A stretch of DNA of 64,000 nucleotides from Armillaria gallica. Its lineage: Eukaryota; Basidiomycota; Agaricomycetes; Agaricales; Physalacriaceae. How positions within the stretch are numbered: the first letter of the stretch is position 1; each line of letters starts with the position of its first letter. The position numbers were made by a program, and so were the translations under genes. Shown in pieces: positions 20,860 through 32,999 of the stretch. Where the stretch lies: NCBI GenBank assembly GCA_037576215.1, contig JBANDB010000003.1, positions 7,750,001 to 7,814,000 on the forward strand, in the 5' to 3' direction. Below the pieces are notes generated by a model that saw only the letters and a program-made list of their open reading frames with translations, made no database searches and was not told the DNA's origin.

Positions 20860-23470
20860 CGGCGTGACAAGGTGCGTCTAGGCTTATGGTCTTGGTGGCT
20901 TAGTGCCGGAATGTAAGTCTGTCCGATAATGTTGCAGTGATGACCACGTCAACGATCATTGGGCTAGCCCAGAGTGAATTGTGCGATGTTGAGTGAACGT
21001 CTAATCTGTTATCAATCCATCAGTTAAGCGAATCAATAGACAAGAGGATGACATACCTAAGCGTCCCTTCCTTCCCTTTCCTCGATGTAAGCGAATGATG
21101 GAGCAAAGTCGACGACGTTACTGCCAGTAGTAGTGGTAGAGAGTCGCGACGGAGAGCTATGACCTCTGCAGAACTAGTACATAGATAAAGACATGCACAA
21201 GCGCAAACTGCACAGGACGACTTACCTGGTGATCGATGATCATTGATCCTTTCTCACACCTCTCGATAGCATGTCGTCGATGAAGGCGACTCCCGCACGT
21301 ACACACCATAAGCCATGCTGATAGAAGGCAGTGTAGCATGGACTGCAGAGACAGCCAATTGTCTCTGCATGACGTTTGAGCTGGCGCATGGCACAACCGC
21401 AAGCAATTTTTGATTAGCACTGGTGTCCCTGCTCTTTTGATAGAGCGTACCCGATCAGCGGGTTGCGAAGTGAAACGAGGTGAGAGAAGGCTCAACGGGG
21501 CATGCAGAGCATGCCCTGGAAGATGACGCGGAAGTGCTTGCACCTCTCATCCGGACTATTGACGAAGCCGGATAGAGCAGACACGTCTCCTTGTGCTATT
21601 TCTACCTCTGTTCTGTTTGACGACAGACGGATGTATGCGTGTGGTGTTGGTGTGATGGTAACAGAGGAGAGAGGCGTGGTCGCATCAGAGGACAGTTTCT
21701 TGTAAGGCAATGGATGTTGACTGGTTAATTGAGGGCAGCTCTGATTGGCCATATAGAGGAGCGCCCGCTGATGGGAAGTAGGCGACCCTCCGTTCAATAG
21801 TCCCGTCCTAGTATAGTAGCGCCCGTTACAGAAAAGAATCCCTTTCCGTCAAGGGACAACACCAGATGAGTTTTATTTGAGGTGGCCGTAGAACGTAACT
21901 TGCGAGTGTAAATCAGCCTTACTGGTACAGACCGAGCTACGTAGGATGACGTACATTGAGACAAGGTAGGTATATGTTTATGGACTTGATAGCATGGTGG
22001 ACCAGCAGAGGCGAGTGGGGGGAATTCCACCAACACCAACACCATCTTGATATGGTCGCGAGATGGCCACCGTCGGGAATGGTTCGAAACGGCCATATCA
22101 GCTATTAAGAATCAGTGAGCTGATAGGTAGCGGGAAGTATAGGCTAACATACCTCAGTGGGTGTTACGGCTGCTCTTTTGCTTCCTCTCATCGTATTGGA
22201 TGACTCCCCCTCCTCGAACGCCGATGTCGTGATTGATACTCGCAGATGGATGGCAGGTCGTATCACCGTGGACACCATCGAGAAGATTTGAGAGGACAAT
22301 CGAGGACACCGACATCTGAGCTAGTGAACCCTTCCCTGCTGAGCAGATTCGGCGATCAAAGTTTCGGCGGCGTACGAGCAATGGCAGGTAGATGGAGCAC
22401 GAAGGAATGGAAAATTTTAAGGGGTCCAATCTTGGCTCTTCGCCCACTCGGTAATCGGAGGTAGATCGAATCGGCCTAAGAGTGTCATCAATCACTGACA
22501 GGCAACGAGCAATGTCGGTCAACATACCCAGACCGTCCTCAGGCCTCAGCATCGACAACGGTGCTGGATGGATGCCACCCATAGTGGTAAGCCACTGTCG
22601 AAGCTATCGTGCTAGAGACTTCGAGCTCTCGAACTTCGAGCTTCGAGGCGCATAGGAAGCTGTCATCGATCCATCAGTTAAGCAGCCTAATAGAAAGGAG
22701 GATGACATACCTAAAGGTCCTTCCCTTCCCTCCCTTCTATGTGAGCCAATGATGGAGCAGAGTCGACGACGTTACTGGCAGTAGTAGTAGTAGAGATGTT
22801 TGATGGAGAGCCATGGCCTCTGCAGAACTAGCACATAGATAAAGGCACGCACAAGGGAAAAGTACATAGGACAACTTACCTAGTGTTTGATGGTCCCTTC
22901 TCGCGCCTCTCCGCCTTCTCTGATGCAGTCTGGTAGCATGTCGTCGGTGAAGACGACCCACGCGCGTGCACACGAAACTGCAGCGAAGAGTTTGTCCAGT
23001 GCTTCACTTTCTGATGGCGAATCCTTGTCGTAGCGGGTTATCCCTTCAATATTTGATCTGGCGTTGGCACGGTAGTCGGTTTTAGTTGGAATCGGACATA
23101 GAGCATCTGTCGCTGTTATCAATTAGGCGCACTGACAGGCAACAAGCCGTGCACGCTCACGTACCAGCACAACTCCCTCCCTCAATAACACAGATGCCAT
23201 GCCAGTGAGTTGACGCAATGGCAATGCTGGCAGATCGACCAAGACACGCGTACTTGAGGCGTGTATAAACGCTGCGACTGATGTGGACGTCCGACATCAG
23301 AATACAGACATGAACGTTGAACTGTGTGAGACGACATACCTGAGCCTATGACTCTCCTCCAGCAGTTCTCCTCTTTCTTCTCATTCCCATCACTCCTTAC
23401 GCACGACGCAAGGGATATTAGTGTCCCGCCTGGAGCCTTTGGTCTGGAGAGTTCTTCACAGTTCGAGTTT
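20860..23470 (-). pseudogene. module M-like, copies in the 21-23 kb region
   Basis: Minus-strand donors (GTATGT or GTAAGT) occur near 23339, 22880, 22708, 22522, 22151 and 21055, with acceptors about 50-65 nt on. Open segments include EGITRYDKDSPSESEALDKL and FTDDMLPDCIREGGEAREGT. Segment order matches the M copies in the blocks but the sequence is more diverged. A stop codon abuts the donor near 22880. The family is not identified. Confidence 0.35.
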
Positions 23471-24447
23471 GATGTACTGGTGTGGATGAGAGACCAGGCC
23501 CTGAAGCTTTGAAATTTGAAGCTTGAAGGCCTGACGCGGACGCGTCCAGGCGGAGGTTATAAACACTGATGAGTTCCGAGATAGAAGCCGTGCGCGGCTG
23601 AGGCTAAGAGAGACGTGCAACAGACGAGTGATGGGAAGAGAAATAGTCCGATTCAGCGACGATTATCACCACGCGGCTTAGTCATGAATATCCGGCCCGG
23701 ACTTGCCATTTCAGTTTCTTGTCAATTTCTTGTTCAATACATCTCTGCCTGCTTCTCCCATCTCCCGTTTTTTGGGTATGTCCTCGATGTTTCTAGGACT
23801 TGGGGTCTTTCTCGAATCACAGCTCAATATTGCTCTTAGACACACCTCGACCGTAGGCGGCGCAGGCTTCCTTTAAACTTACCAGCTAGTCCCATGAGGA
23901 TATTTGTGAACTTGTGGTAAACTAAATTAGCAGCGCGCTTCGAATTATAATCTGGACTGAGAGTCTCTAAGCTTACGCCTTCCGTTGTGCATCTGCTGGT
24001 CTCATATAATTTTGATTCTGGAAGTGCTTAGGTCATGTTCTGATGCCGTCGAGAATTTACACAATGCTATTCTGGATATGTAAATGTGTACGCAATATAT
24101 CGCTGTTCCTCGATTTGATAACTGGCAAACGCTCGTCGACGCACTTATCTTCGCAGTTTGTCACCACGAGGGCATCGGGAAACTCAACTAACGCTTGACG
24201 AGAAGCTCATCAATGATCAAATACAGGCCATCTGAGAACGAAGACTAGGATAAGTATCCCACTGCAGTGTACCGCACCAATCATTGTTCTCGCAAAGGAT
24301 TGGAAGTACATTTGTCGCTATAGGTTGTGTGACAGAACCAGCCAGTTGCACGCACACGAACATAGACCCCAAGCCGAATCGACCCTCCCGGGGCCCAGGA
24401 ATGAGGTATTAATCTACCTCTATGGTAATACGACGCACCCGAAAGAA

Positions 24448-24514
24448 TGACTCCACCTCCGTACTAGTGCACAAGTCTACACGACGGAAGCTAGGTTCGA
24501 ACCCTAGTGGGTCA
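24448..24514 (+). repeat. tRNA-like family T12, copy 1
   Basis: TGACTCC/TGGGTCA (six of seven pairs) encloses a GTGCACAAGTCTACAC D-like arm, an 8-nt linker and a perfect T-arm CTAGG-TTCGAAC-CCTAG. Similar to T7 but with a longer 5' spacer. TTTTT follows near 24540. Confidence 0.55.
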
Positions 24515-24854
24515 ATGAATTGTAAACAGTCCTGATACATTTTTGCTTATCTTGATTCTTCACAGCAAGCTTTGATAAACTCGAACCTTCCTCTCCAGGA
24601 AAGCGGACTTGTGGCTGAGTATCACAATCAAGAGGAAAAACCAATGACTGGTTCGTGTGTGTGCCGCAATCTGTTTTCGACTCTCAAGGAGAGTATATGC
24701 AATGACGTGTTGAGTGATTTTGCCCTGCAATTCGACGAGCAATAGATAAAACCGGATATGTGTAGGCATTAGCCTACGACACCCACACAGATCCTCGCTA
24801 GTTAAATACACCGCAATAAAAATCTACAAAATTGAGTATAATCAGTCATCCTCA

Positions 24855-24915
24855 TATGGCTGGATGGGAGTCGAACCCACTCATGCGGAGCCATACAGAT
24901 GTACTACCGCAACCA
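24855..24915 (-). repeat. tRNA-like minihelix family T13, copy 1
   Basis: On the minus strand TATGGCT pairs perfectly with AGCCATA (24855-24861), enclosing CCGCATGA and the T-arm GTGGG-TTCGACT-CCCAT. GCGGTAGTACATCTG lies upstream as an A-box candidate. The copy at 36826 keeps the same stem. Confidence 0.55.
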
Positions 24916-25003
24916 TCGTATCGAAACGCAAGATCATGAACTGTATCCACTCACGGTAGCAAGGGGGAAATAGATTAAAGAAAGCTTTGGGTTCCCGTGA
25001 TAC

Positions 25004-25061
25004 ATCTAGCTGGGAGTAGAACCCAATTATGCGTCATCAGAAGATGGATCCGCTACCAGAT
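25004..25061 (-). repeat. D-armless tRNA-like family T14, copy 1
   Basis: 58 nt long. ATCT/AGAT ends, a TAGCGGATCC stretch and a central hairpin resembling the CCGTC-TTCT-GACGG hairpin of the copy at 36974. The B-box is degenerate (GGGTTCTACTCCC). Confidence 0.45.
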
Positions 25062-25285
25062 CTTCCCTAGTACGAGGATCCATGATACATGTAAAATCCT
25101 CCCAAACCCGAGGGACAAACCTGCCAGTGCAGCCTGGGCCGATGAACGAGATAGGAATTATAATCTGATGTCAGATTTGTGCATTGATGGATGGTCTCGA
25201 TGGTAAACTCCCCCGACTCTGACGAAACATGCCTATAAGTCGACGGATTCGGTGGAACATAAGGTTCCCCTAGATCACGAACAAC

Positions 25286-25355
25286 GGAGTCCTCATCTGG
25301 TATATCGGTTAGTGTACGCAAGTGCGAAAGCTGGGTTCGACTCCCAGAGGCTCTG
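25286..25355 (+). repeat. tRNA-like family T1, block B
   Basis: GTATATCGGTTAGTGTAC D-arm, a short middle (GCAAGTGCG) and a perfect T-arm CTGGG-TTCGACT-CCCAG. TTTT lies near 25376. Confidence 0.55.
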
Positions 25356-25735
25356 CTAGCAGCGTGTAAGAGTACTTTTACGGTTCTATATTTCCAAGCG
25401 GCTTCACTGTTTCTGCAAGAGTCCGAACGGATAAATCAACTGGCTCGCATGCTTTTCATTAATCATTGAATAACAAGGGACTCAGATCTTTGTTTGTAGA
25501 TTCGTTGCATCATCGAGCATCCTTTTTCTCAATGTGGTAGGAGCGCTGTGTCGCACAATCGTCACCTTAACATGGTGCTGAGATCGCACGTTGCAGGATA
25601 AAAAGCAAACATATATGGCGCTTTGGGCTTGTTCGCCATGGTTGTGGGAGCGAACCCAGAGTGGTGATGGCAAGGCCCGGCCGGCGTTCTGAAGGTCGAA
25701 TCCTGTGTATGGAAATGACGGCTGATAGAAACAGC

Positions 25736-25797
25736 AAGGATGGGTACTGGTTATACCTGGTGCAAGCCAGACACTGGGTTTGACTCCCAGACGGACT
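25736..25797 (+). repeat. tRNA-like family T2, block B
   Basis: D-arm GGTA-CTGGTTA-TACC, 16-nt linker, T-arm CTGGG-TTTGACT-CCCAG. The T-loop C is changed to T in the B-box core. T6 at 25824-25829. Confidence 0.5.
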
Positions 25798-26087
25798 TCT
25801 TAGCTGATACGGATTGAAATGCATTTTTTCCTGTATTTTCTCTGTATTTTCTGCGGCCTTTAATCTTGATTCAGCCAAATGTCGAGATGTTAGGATATTA
25901 CGAAGCGAGTCCCTGGAAACGAGCTCGGAGCATGACACATCTTGACCGTTAACGTTTACTCCTTGCCTCTGAGTTTCTGTCATGATTCATCTGCGCTTCA
26001 AATGCCTTTAGTTTTCTCAACGAAAGAAAATGTTTGAAATCGAGATATATTTCTACACGTTGGTTACCATACGATGCTCCCCTCGAC

Positions 26088-26129
26088 GCGGTTAGCGCGC
26101 AGTAAATCTGGGTTCGAATTCAAACCGGA
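26088..26129 (+). repeat. tRNA-like family T3, block B (degraded)
   Basis: A short A-box half (GCGGTTAGCGCGC) and a damaged B-box (GGGTTCGAATTC). Confidence 0.4.
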
Positions 26130-26296
26130 GTGTGTCCTGTGCATAGGCTGCAGCTGGCATGTTTTGTTCCCTATTTGACATGTTCCCAATACTGTTAGAG
26201 GGAGGCGAATGTCCCGTCAGAATAGATGGAGTCGTATTTCTAACGCACGTCGTTTAACTTCAGACCTTGAATATATGCCACCACATCTTTTACAAG

Positions 26297-26380
26297 TCTC
26301 TTGTAGCGCATTGGCTAATGCGCGCTAGTCATTACATTTGTCAGCCAACATCTGAGTCGGGTTCGATTCCCGGCTAGAGA
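26297..26380 (+). repeat. tRNA-like family T4, block B
   Basis: Acceptor TCTCTTG/CTAGAGA has six of seven pairs, D-arm GCGC...GCGC, T-arm TCGGG/CCCGG. The middle region is longer than in block C and no longer pairs well. A T6 run follows near 26403. Confidence 0.5.
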
Positions 26381-26550
26381 GTAACCCCAGTCTTGAGTGC
26401 TGTTTTTTGTATCGTTCTCAAGGCAACTTGAGAGCAGGTTGTTCAGACAGTGTGCGGCCCGTTCTTTTTTGGACGCGATAAAGTTGAGAGCAGCTATGTG
26501 TTAAAATCCTCAGATGCATGATTGACTGCCAGCTGGAGAGTATTTCTGTT

Positions 26551-26611
26551 CTTTGATGGTACAATTGTTGGATCTGCATATTCGCCGGGTTCAACTCCTA
26601 GCGATGGAACT
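26551..26611 (+). repeat. tRNA-like family T5, block B
   Basis: Conserved TGATGGTACAATTGTTGG followed by B-box CCGGGTTCAACTCCTAG. TTTTT near 26632. Confidence 0.45.
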
Positions 26612-26827
26612 TGTTATAGATTGACAGTAGGTTTTTCTTTCATGACACCATTACAGTCCATGACATGTTATGGGCAAACGGATAAATGGTGCATCAGCAT
26701 TGAGGCTCCGTATTCTAGACTAGTCCCAGCCGCTTCTATAAAATTCGGCCCCACTGGCCAAAATGGTGACTTTCTTTCGGCGGTATGATTCGGATAATCC
26801 TACCTTTTAAAGCAGCGGGGACAACTA

Positions 26828-26887
26828 TGTCCCTAGTCGTATATCGGTTATACCAGCTAGACAATAGGTTCGATTCCTGGATGGACT
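26828..26887 (+). repeat. tRNA-like family T6, block B
   Basis: GTCC/GGAC acceptor core, D-arm GTAT-ATCGGTT-ATAC, linker of 11 nt, B-box AGGTTCGATTCC. T5 at 26909-26913. Confidence 0.55.
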
Positions 26888-27589
26888 TTGATATACTCGC
26901 GTAATGCGTTTTTAGGGAAGGCTCTGTGGATTCACGGGCGAGCCTGCGAGCGAGACCTTTTGTGCATTGTGCATAACAAGATGTTCAAACATTTGTTCTT
27001 GGACAGATAGTCGGGAAAGTACAGTAATATTAACGCGACACCGAGTCTTTGAAAAGTAATTGAGTTCAGAGAGGGTAAGCATACAAAATATTGTAGCAAA
27101 GAGCGTCAACAGTTCTCCGAATACAACCCGTACGAAGAGATGTTCTAAACTGTGGATAGGCTTTTAGGAACAGAATACTACGCAAGACCAAAACGACCAT
27201 CAGATCTCGTGTTGGGTAGGAATCGGAGATATAAAGTACGCACAAGATTGGGTTAAGCACGCCTAGCTAGAGGGAGACGTCGTCTTTGATCTGCATGAAG
27301 ATGGAATATTGATATTTTGACACTGCCACTCTGTCGACACAAAGAGTGTGGAAGAGGGAGATTGGCATACTTCCAGAAACATCGACGGAGCGAGGATGCA
27401 CATCAAATACGAGAGTTTCTCGCCATTATCGAAGAATCCTATTGTCTAACTTGGCGATCAGAAGCAAGATCATCTACCTGCAGTCGTCAGCCGAATGCCT
27501 ACATGAATGCATATTACTCGCCTTCTTTTCATCGAGGACTTTTTTCCGTTCGCTCCCATGCAGAATAGCAGGTCGGGATGGGTAAGGGA

Positions 27590-29290
27590 TCCACGCATTT
27601 AGTGGTTTACTTGTAATGCGATAAATGGGCGGCCAAATGGTATCTGCTGGTAGAGGCACGGGAGAGGTGCGGCAATGATGTGGTGACAAATGTGTCGCTG
27701 AGCACCTGAAGATTGATGGTCTGGTCAAAGGGGGACCAATCGGCCCGAACTCGACGGCAAGGCATTGCTATGCTATCTCCAGCGCACTTCGAAGGGATCA
27801 TCTGCGTCGGTACCCATGGTTAGCAAGCTAGACGACTAAGTACCGATTAGCGAGGGGGGATAATAATTGGAGAGGATAACATACCTGCTCACAACACACG
27901 CATGAGTGAGCGCAGCTATCATTCATGCAATTGGAGGAGGAACGGCATCGTCATTGTAAAGCCATGCCTATCATGCCTCTCTCTCATGATTATGTAACAG
28001 CCGCCGGTGGAAGGCATCACAGTTGTGCGGAATTCTAGCCAAGAAAGAGGTCCACGCGCATGCCGTCAGGGAAGTGCCACATCAGACGCAGTCACTTGTG
28101 ATATGCTGCACGTCCACTTTTCCTTTCGCTACCGCTGCTTGCCTTCACAAAAGTGGATACAAGCACGGAATGCAAACCAGGATTGCAGCAGAAGAGAGGC
28201 GCAAGTGGTTCCGGACATTTGAGAGGGTACAGCGACAAAGTATGTGTACGTCGATCTCAGGGGAAGGAGCGGAATTGATTATGTAGCAACCGTATAACGT
28301 GGCATGTATTCACCCCAATATTCACGAGATGCTTCCTACCACCACACTACCAAGCGACCCATTTGTACGCGTAACTCCCACTAGTCCATCAAGGGATGAT
28401 ACCGAGCGGGATTCTGCTTTGGGTGTTTCCTATTATTGTTAATCAGCCTCATTTGTGGAAGACGAGCCACGGTGGACGACATACGAAAATGATAACCAAG
28501 GGCGGGTCTGTCTTGGCAGGATTGCCCGAGTCCATTCGAGAAGAGACGGCCATACCGAGGGTCGTTTGAGCGAATTCCGCAATACGGAGTGGGCATCTGT
28601 TCTGCTCTCGGTTATGTAAGCGCGCGCAAGAAGAGAGAATATTGATAACATACCCAAATTCTGTGGACCTCCTTGCCCTTGATACGAGCCAATGATGGAG
28701 CAGAGTTGACGATAAAAGGCGTGACCTGCACAGAACTAGCAAAGAGGTAAAAACACGCGCAAAATGCATAGGACGACTCACCGAATGCTTCCTTCCCGTA
28801 CCCTTCCTCCTTTTCCAGTGCGAATTTGGTGACACATTCCCGATCACGCTTGCAATCCTGCGACATGCATCCGACCTCCAGCGACTTCAGAATTTACCGG
28901 GTCCTTTGCTTTCCGATGGCGAATGCGTGTTGGAATGAGTTATTCCTTCCTTGTTTGATGTGGCATGGAGTGAGCTGCAGCCATTTCTTCCATCTCGACA
29001 GTGGAATCGGCCTGGGAGTATCAATTCCGGCTATCCGTGCGCAATTGAGCAGTGTATACACGCCGATGCATTATTAGATACGATACAGACATGAAGTACA
29101 CGAGACAACATACCTGCGTCAAGTTTCTACCACCCACGGTTCCTCTCTTTACGTATACGCGCGACGATCCAGATACGAGACGGGAGTACCAAGGCGAGCA
29201 CCCTAGCTATACACGATGGCAAGGCATATACACATCCTTTGAGTTTAGTCCTGTCGTGGTGGAGACGAGTTGACGCTGGGGTGCTACAAG
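27590..29290 (-). pseudogene. module M, copy in block B
   Basis: Same donor/acceptor series as the block A copy, including GTATGTTATC near 28650 and 27885 and GTATGTCGTC near 28480. The open segments CVTKFALEKEEGYGKEAFG and VTPFIVNSAPSLARIKGKEV are joined by an intron-like GTGAGT...CAG. The segment DQTINLQVLSDTFVTTSL recurs. Protein family unknown. Confidence 0.4.
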
Positions 29291-29317
29291 CACTGAGGCC
29301 GATGCCTGAGGTCTGAG

Positions 29318-30439
29318 GCCCAGTCAAAAGTCTGTGGGCCTAGGTTGACGTCTACAGGTACGAGTCGATCCGTAGACACCTATAGGTATGTAGAGAGATT
29401 TATGGAGTAATGTACTTGCCTCAAAACCTTTGCACTACCTTATGGTCATAATCTTGGTTCGAGTTTGCAAGAGTAGTTGTCCGCAAGCGCACTTGACAAA
29501 TTTCATTCGTGGTGGGCAGGTACTGAGAAGTAGTCGTTATCGTCGCACTGGCAGACGTCCTACCAAGTTCCGCGGCTCCGAGGCCGGCTAAGTCCGACAC
29601 CCTTCTTCCTCTTACCACCATCACTGCCGCCGTATGATACCTTGCTGGTCGTGTCCACTGTCTACTTTCATGCTGTTGCTCCTGGTTTCTGCCGTTCTTC
29701 TCGTCAATTCCTCGTAGGCGGTCCCTTGGTCATGTTCACGAATCACGATACACGTTCAGCTCGTCGAAATGGTACTGCAGACTCGGAAGGGCGCCAACAA
29801 CACTGCATATAGCCAGTTTTGTTTTTACTTGCAAGAGATAGTGACAGACAGAGTGGATATTGCATTTGTCCTGGGCGAAGGTGAGCTCGCCAAGTGGCTA
29901 GTAACCTCACCTTGACGTCGTCTTACTTTTCTTACAGCCTGCCGTGTTCAAAACCCCCATACTGGTGCCATACGTACCTCGAAATCATGATATCCTTCCA
30001 TCTCCCTGTTCCATGAGAGTTTCCTGCTTGGCTCACGGATTTTCCTAGGGATGCTCGTGCACCCGTAAGGCCGGCGCATTCGACACCCTACTACGACTTT
30101 TGCAGCAGGCCAAGGTACGCAAAGTGCAGCCTTTCACTTGACTTCTGCACTGAATATCATCTGATATTAGAATCAATCGACGGCGTGCGGGATTAGAATG
30201 AGAGGCGACGAGGCAATTGGTCAAGCGGGAATATACACAGGGTTATGTAGATATCTAGACCAATAGGTATAGGCATGTATAGATATGCATCGATAGAAAT
30301 CTATAGCTGTCTATGCACACCCACAGTTACCCAAGAAGCAAAAATAGAATGGGCCATTATTAGAGACTGACAGGTAGTCATCGATTTATCGATGGATATA
30401 TACGATAGTCGACTCATGTCCACAGACTTTTGACTGGGC
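29318..30439. mobile_element. non-autonomous TIR transposon-like insertion
   Basis: Perfect 20-bp terminal inverted repeats: GCCCAGTCAAAAGTCTGTGG at 29318-29337 and its complement at 30420-30439. They are flanked by the direct 5-bp repeat CTGAG (29313-29317 and 30440-30444). Block C carries no insert at the equivalent position (around 41180), and block D also lacks it. The interior (about 1.1 kb) has only short ORFs and A/T-rich subterminal sequence with TATAG motifs; no transposase is seen. Superfamily unassigned. Confidence 0.8.
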
Positions 30440-30532
30440 CTGAGGAGTGAGGGAGGCTCAGATAGAAGCGGTCTCTGGTTGAAGCGCGCAACGAATGAGT
30501 GATGGTAAGAGGAAAAGCCGGAAATGGTGATT

Positions 30533-30545
30533 ACGTGACCACGTG
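30533..30545 (-). promoter_or_regulatory. ACGTGACCACGTG motif (block B)
   Basis: Contains a CACGTG E-box plus a second ACGTG. Conserved at 41267-41279 and 52290-52302. In this block the TIR element separates it from module M. Confidence 0.3.
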
Positions 30546-31185
30546 TCTTAAGCCGCGAGCATCCGGCCCGGACTGCCATTTCTGTTTTTACCCATTTCCC
30601 GTCAGATGTGCCCTCGGGACTCAATACATTTTTTACTTCTGAGTCTTACGTCATTCTCGAATAGAAAATCCTTAAGCTACTGTCAGACATAGCTGAAGCC
30701 CGGGAGACGTAGCCTTCCATTGAAAACTACCCGGTTCCACATGCGATGAGTACACTAAATCAACGGCACGCTTCGGATTTTTCATTCTGGAGTGAGAGTC
30801 TCCCATTTACTGTACTTCACTGATGTTCTTCCAGACTATGGTTGCGCGGGGAGGTCACAGGTGCTTGTCTTCCACGAGGAAACAAGGTACATTTAGACCC
30901 TTGATGATAGGCGCATTATCCCAGCCTGCCCATTTAAAAGTTTTTCTTGGATATTCAATATTCACTGCTTACGCTCATTTTATAGCGCTCAACTCCAACT
31001 GTTAACCCTTCACTGTGATCTAATCCTACTGTCAAGTCGAGTTTTAACACGGACATGACATCTCCTATACCTCAAGGTAAGATAATCTCCTGTCGTTTTG
31101 GTGGTTCTGCTAAATCTAGGCTCGCTCGCTCGGTAACCAGAGCATGTAGCAACATTACTACTAATCCCACACTAGCAATGAACAT

Positions 31186-31243
31186 CACCTTAGTAGTGCA
31201 TCAGTGTACACGGCATAAGCTAGGTTCGATTCCTAGTGAGGTA
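31186..31243 (+). repeat. family T7, 58-nt armless tRNA-like element, copy E2
   Basis: Acceptor CACCTTA/TGAGGTA has six of seven pairs. The D-arm has one mismatch, the T-arm CTAGG/CCTAG is perfect, and the 8-nt linker is identical to that of the copy at 15466. TTTTT at 31267-31271. Confidence 0.65.
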
Positions 31244-31336
31244 GTGAGCCATTGTTCGAGAGTCTATTTTTACTCATTCTTCGCACCGAGCAATTCTCTG
31301 AATTCCAAACGGGAACTATTGAAGAAAGCTCGTGAA

Positions 31337-31394
31337 GCTTACTGGTTGGTGTGTGCACTACCACGCAAGCTGGGTTCAATTCCCAACTAGAGCA
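31337..31394 (+). repeat. tRNA-like family T8, copy E2
   Basis: GCTTACTGGTTGGTGTG half, then CACTACCACGCAAG, then T-arm CTGGG-TTCAATT-CCCAA. Weak acceptor pairing GCT/AGC. A T5 run lies near 31416. Confidence 0.5.
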
Positions 31395-31680
31395 TATTTG
31401 ATGAGTCCTTCGGTATTTTTTGCCAATGTAGTTCGATGATCAATACATAAGCCCAGATTTGTACTCTGGGACACCGGAATAGATCCTCTTAGTACTTCCT
31501 ATGAAAGCTGGAGTAACAGAATAGAGGCTCATGGCGACTGTCTTCTTATTCTTCAACTAAATACGATACATTTCCATCGGGTAAGACGGCTCTCATATCA
31601 GACTTCAAACAAAGAGTACGAGGGAAATTAAAAGTGGATCACTGAGCCCGGGCTACCATAGAATTTTGAGTACTTCAAGT

Positions 31681-31744
31681 GAGCATCAAGGTGCATCGGT
31701 TTAGTACACAACATAGTGCTGGGTTCGAATCTCAACTAGAAAGT
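31681..31744 (+). repeat. tRNA-like family T9, copy E2
   Basis: GTGCATCGGTTTAGTACAC with one inserted T in the D-loop. B-box GGGTTCGAATCTC. TTTT follows. Confidence 0.5.
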
Positions 31745-31956
31745 CGCAGTGAGATGAATACTTTTCATCTTGCCGTCCTCCGGTTCTATCCTTCCATGAG
31801 TAAAATTACACCAATGCGTGCGTTCGGGGCCATTTTGAATCGGCCCTGTTCATGAAGCATCTTCACCTCTCACACCCTCGGATTGCAGCGGACCAGTTTC
31901 TTAGGCATATCAAATAACAAAATAACCCCCACGCCTTCCAGTCACATGTCCAATTA

Positions 31957-32005
31957 TCCTGCGGGGAATCGAACCCAGCAATTTATAAGCTCTGAGCATA
32001 TGAGT
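31957..32005 (-). repeat. tRNA-like family T10 (B-box), copy E2
   Basis: Minus-strand B-box GGGTTCGATTCCC in the context TTTATAAGCTC...CTGCGGGGAA. The corresponding site in E1 (about 16290) has a disrupted B-box, and that in E3 (53761-53812) has a partly disrupted one. Confidence 0.4.
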
Positions 32006-32144
32006 TTTAGAATGGGCTAATACAAAACGAAGAGTCGTCATTTTTATACACCCATAGTACAGACGCATGCAGCTATCATATCAATAATGAGTTTGCGAAC
32101 TTTATTACGAGTGAAGAAGAAAATGATGCACAATTCCACATATA

Positions 32145-32195
32145 CGTCTGACTGGGAGTCGAACCCATGCATGGTTGCCAGACGGGTATGCTACC
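32145..32195 (-). repeat. tRNA-like minihelix family T11, copy E2
   Basis: CGTCTGG (32178-32184, minus) pairs with TCAGACG (32145-32151), all seven positions. The second pair is G-C here but G-T in the E1 copy, and the seventh is G-T here but G-C there. Confidence 0.55.
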
Positions 32196-32499
32196 TTGTC
32201 TTCATCGATGCAATGATCTCCAACACAAAAACTCACTACACCCGAACGTAGAAGAGAGTAATTGAGGCACATTCAGAAGGATGAGTCATATAATGCATTT
32301 CGTTTGTCAATCTATGAACACCTCTCTCTGGAGTAAAGTACGAGAAACGATAACGCTCTGGATCCATCAGCCGGTCATCCATCATAACCGGTACAAGAAC
32401 CATGCACCTTTGGAGGAGATCTTCATCCCGCAGACTTTGATGTGTCGTACCAAAAAATGTACTCTTGACATCCTAGTCACGTATACGAAGGTGACCATG

Positions 32500-32995
32500 G
32501 AGAAGGATTACATTCATTGAGTAGGCGACACGCAAGGGAAAATATTTTGAAGGAAAGCAACGACCACTGCCATGAGAGCTTATAGACCCGGTGTCAGCCC
32601 CACCCTCAACGTTATGCAGGACTCGGCGATGAAACGTTCAAGGTGACGGAAGCGAGCGAAGAGATATGAGGGCAAGAGTAACAGGTGCCGTACACGCGTG
32701 CCCTCATATCAGGATGTGAGCCGGAATTGTAGCAGATGCGGCGAGGGAGCCGAGCATCTGTCCGTTCCGTGGACTCTGAGGTTCACGCGCACGCATGGTG
32801 ATAGAAGCGACTGATGCACACCTCTCCGCTACCTTTCGTGAACAAAGTATGCGTCCCGTGGTGAACTGGGATCATAGCAGAGGTGAGGGCGATTGGAGAG
32901 GTGTGCGCTGCTCTGGATGTTTGAGAAAGGACGGAGATTGCAAATTGACCCTAAAATCGCCCGCCGAGTTCTCTGGTGTGGTGCCTGCTACTGTC
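32500..32995. other. spacer without recognised gene
   Basis: A short plus ORF at 32281-32520 and another at 32795-33010 show no known motif. The segment is not part of the aligned repeats and looks like filler between E2 and the 33-37 kb duplication. Confidence 0.35.
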
Positions 32996-32999
32996 GATA

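Larger units (their letters stand above)
21305..25262 (+). repeat. segmental duplication, copy 1 (pairs with 32995-37240)
   Basis: The same order of M-like segments, T12, T13 and T14 recurs about 11.98 kb to the right and continues into blocks B and C, giving a tandem repeat of about 12 kb period. The right copy carries an extra segment of about 250 bp (about 33505-33765). Confidence 0.75.
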
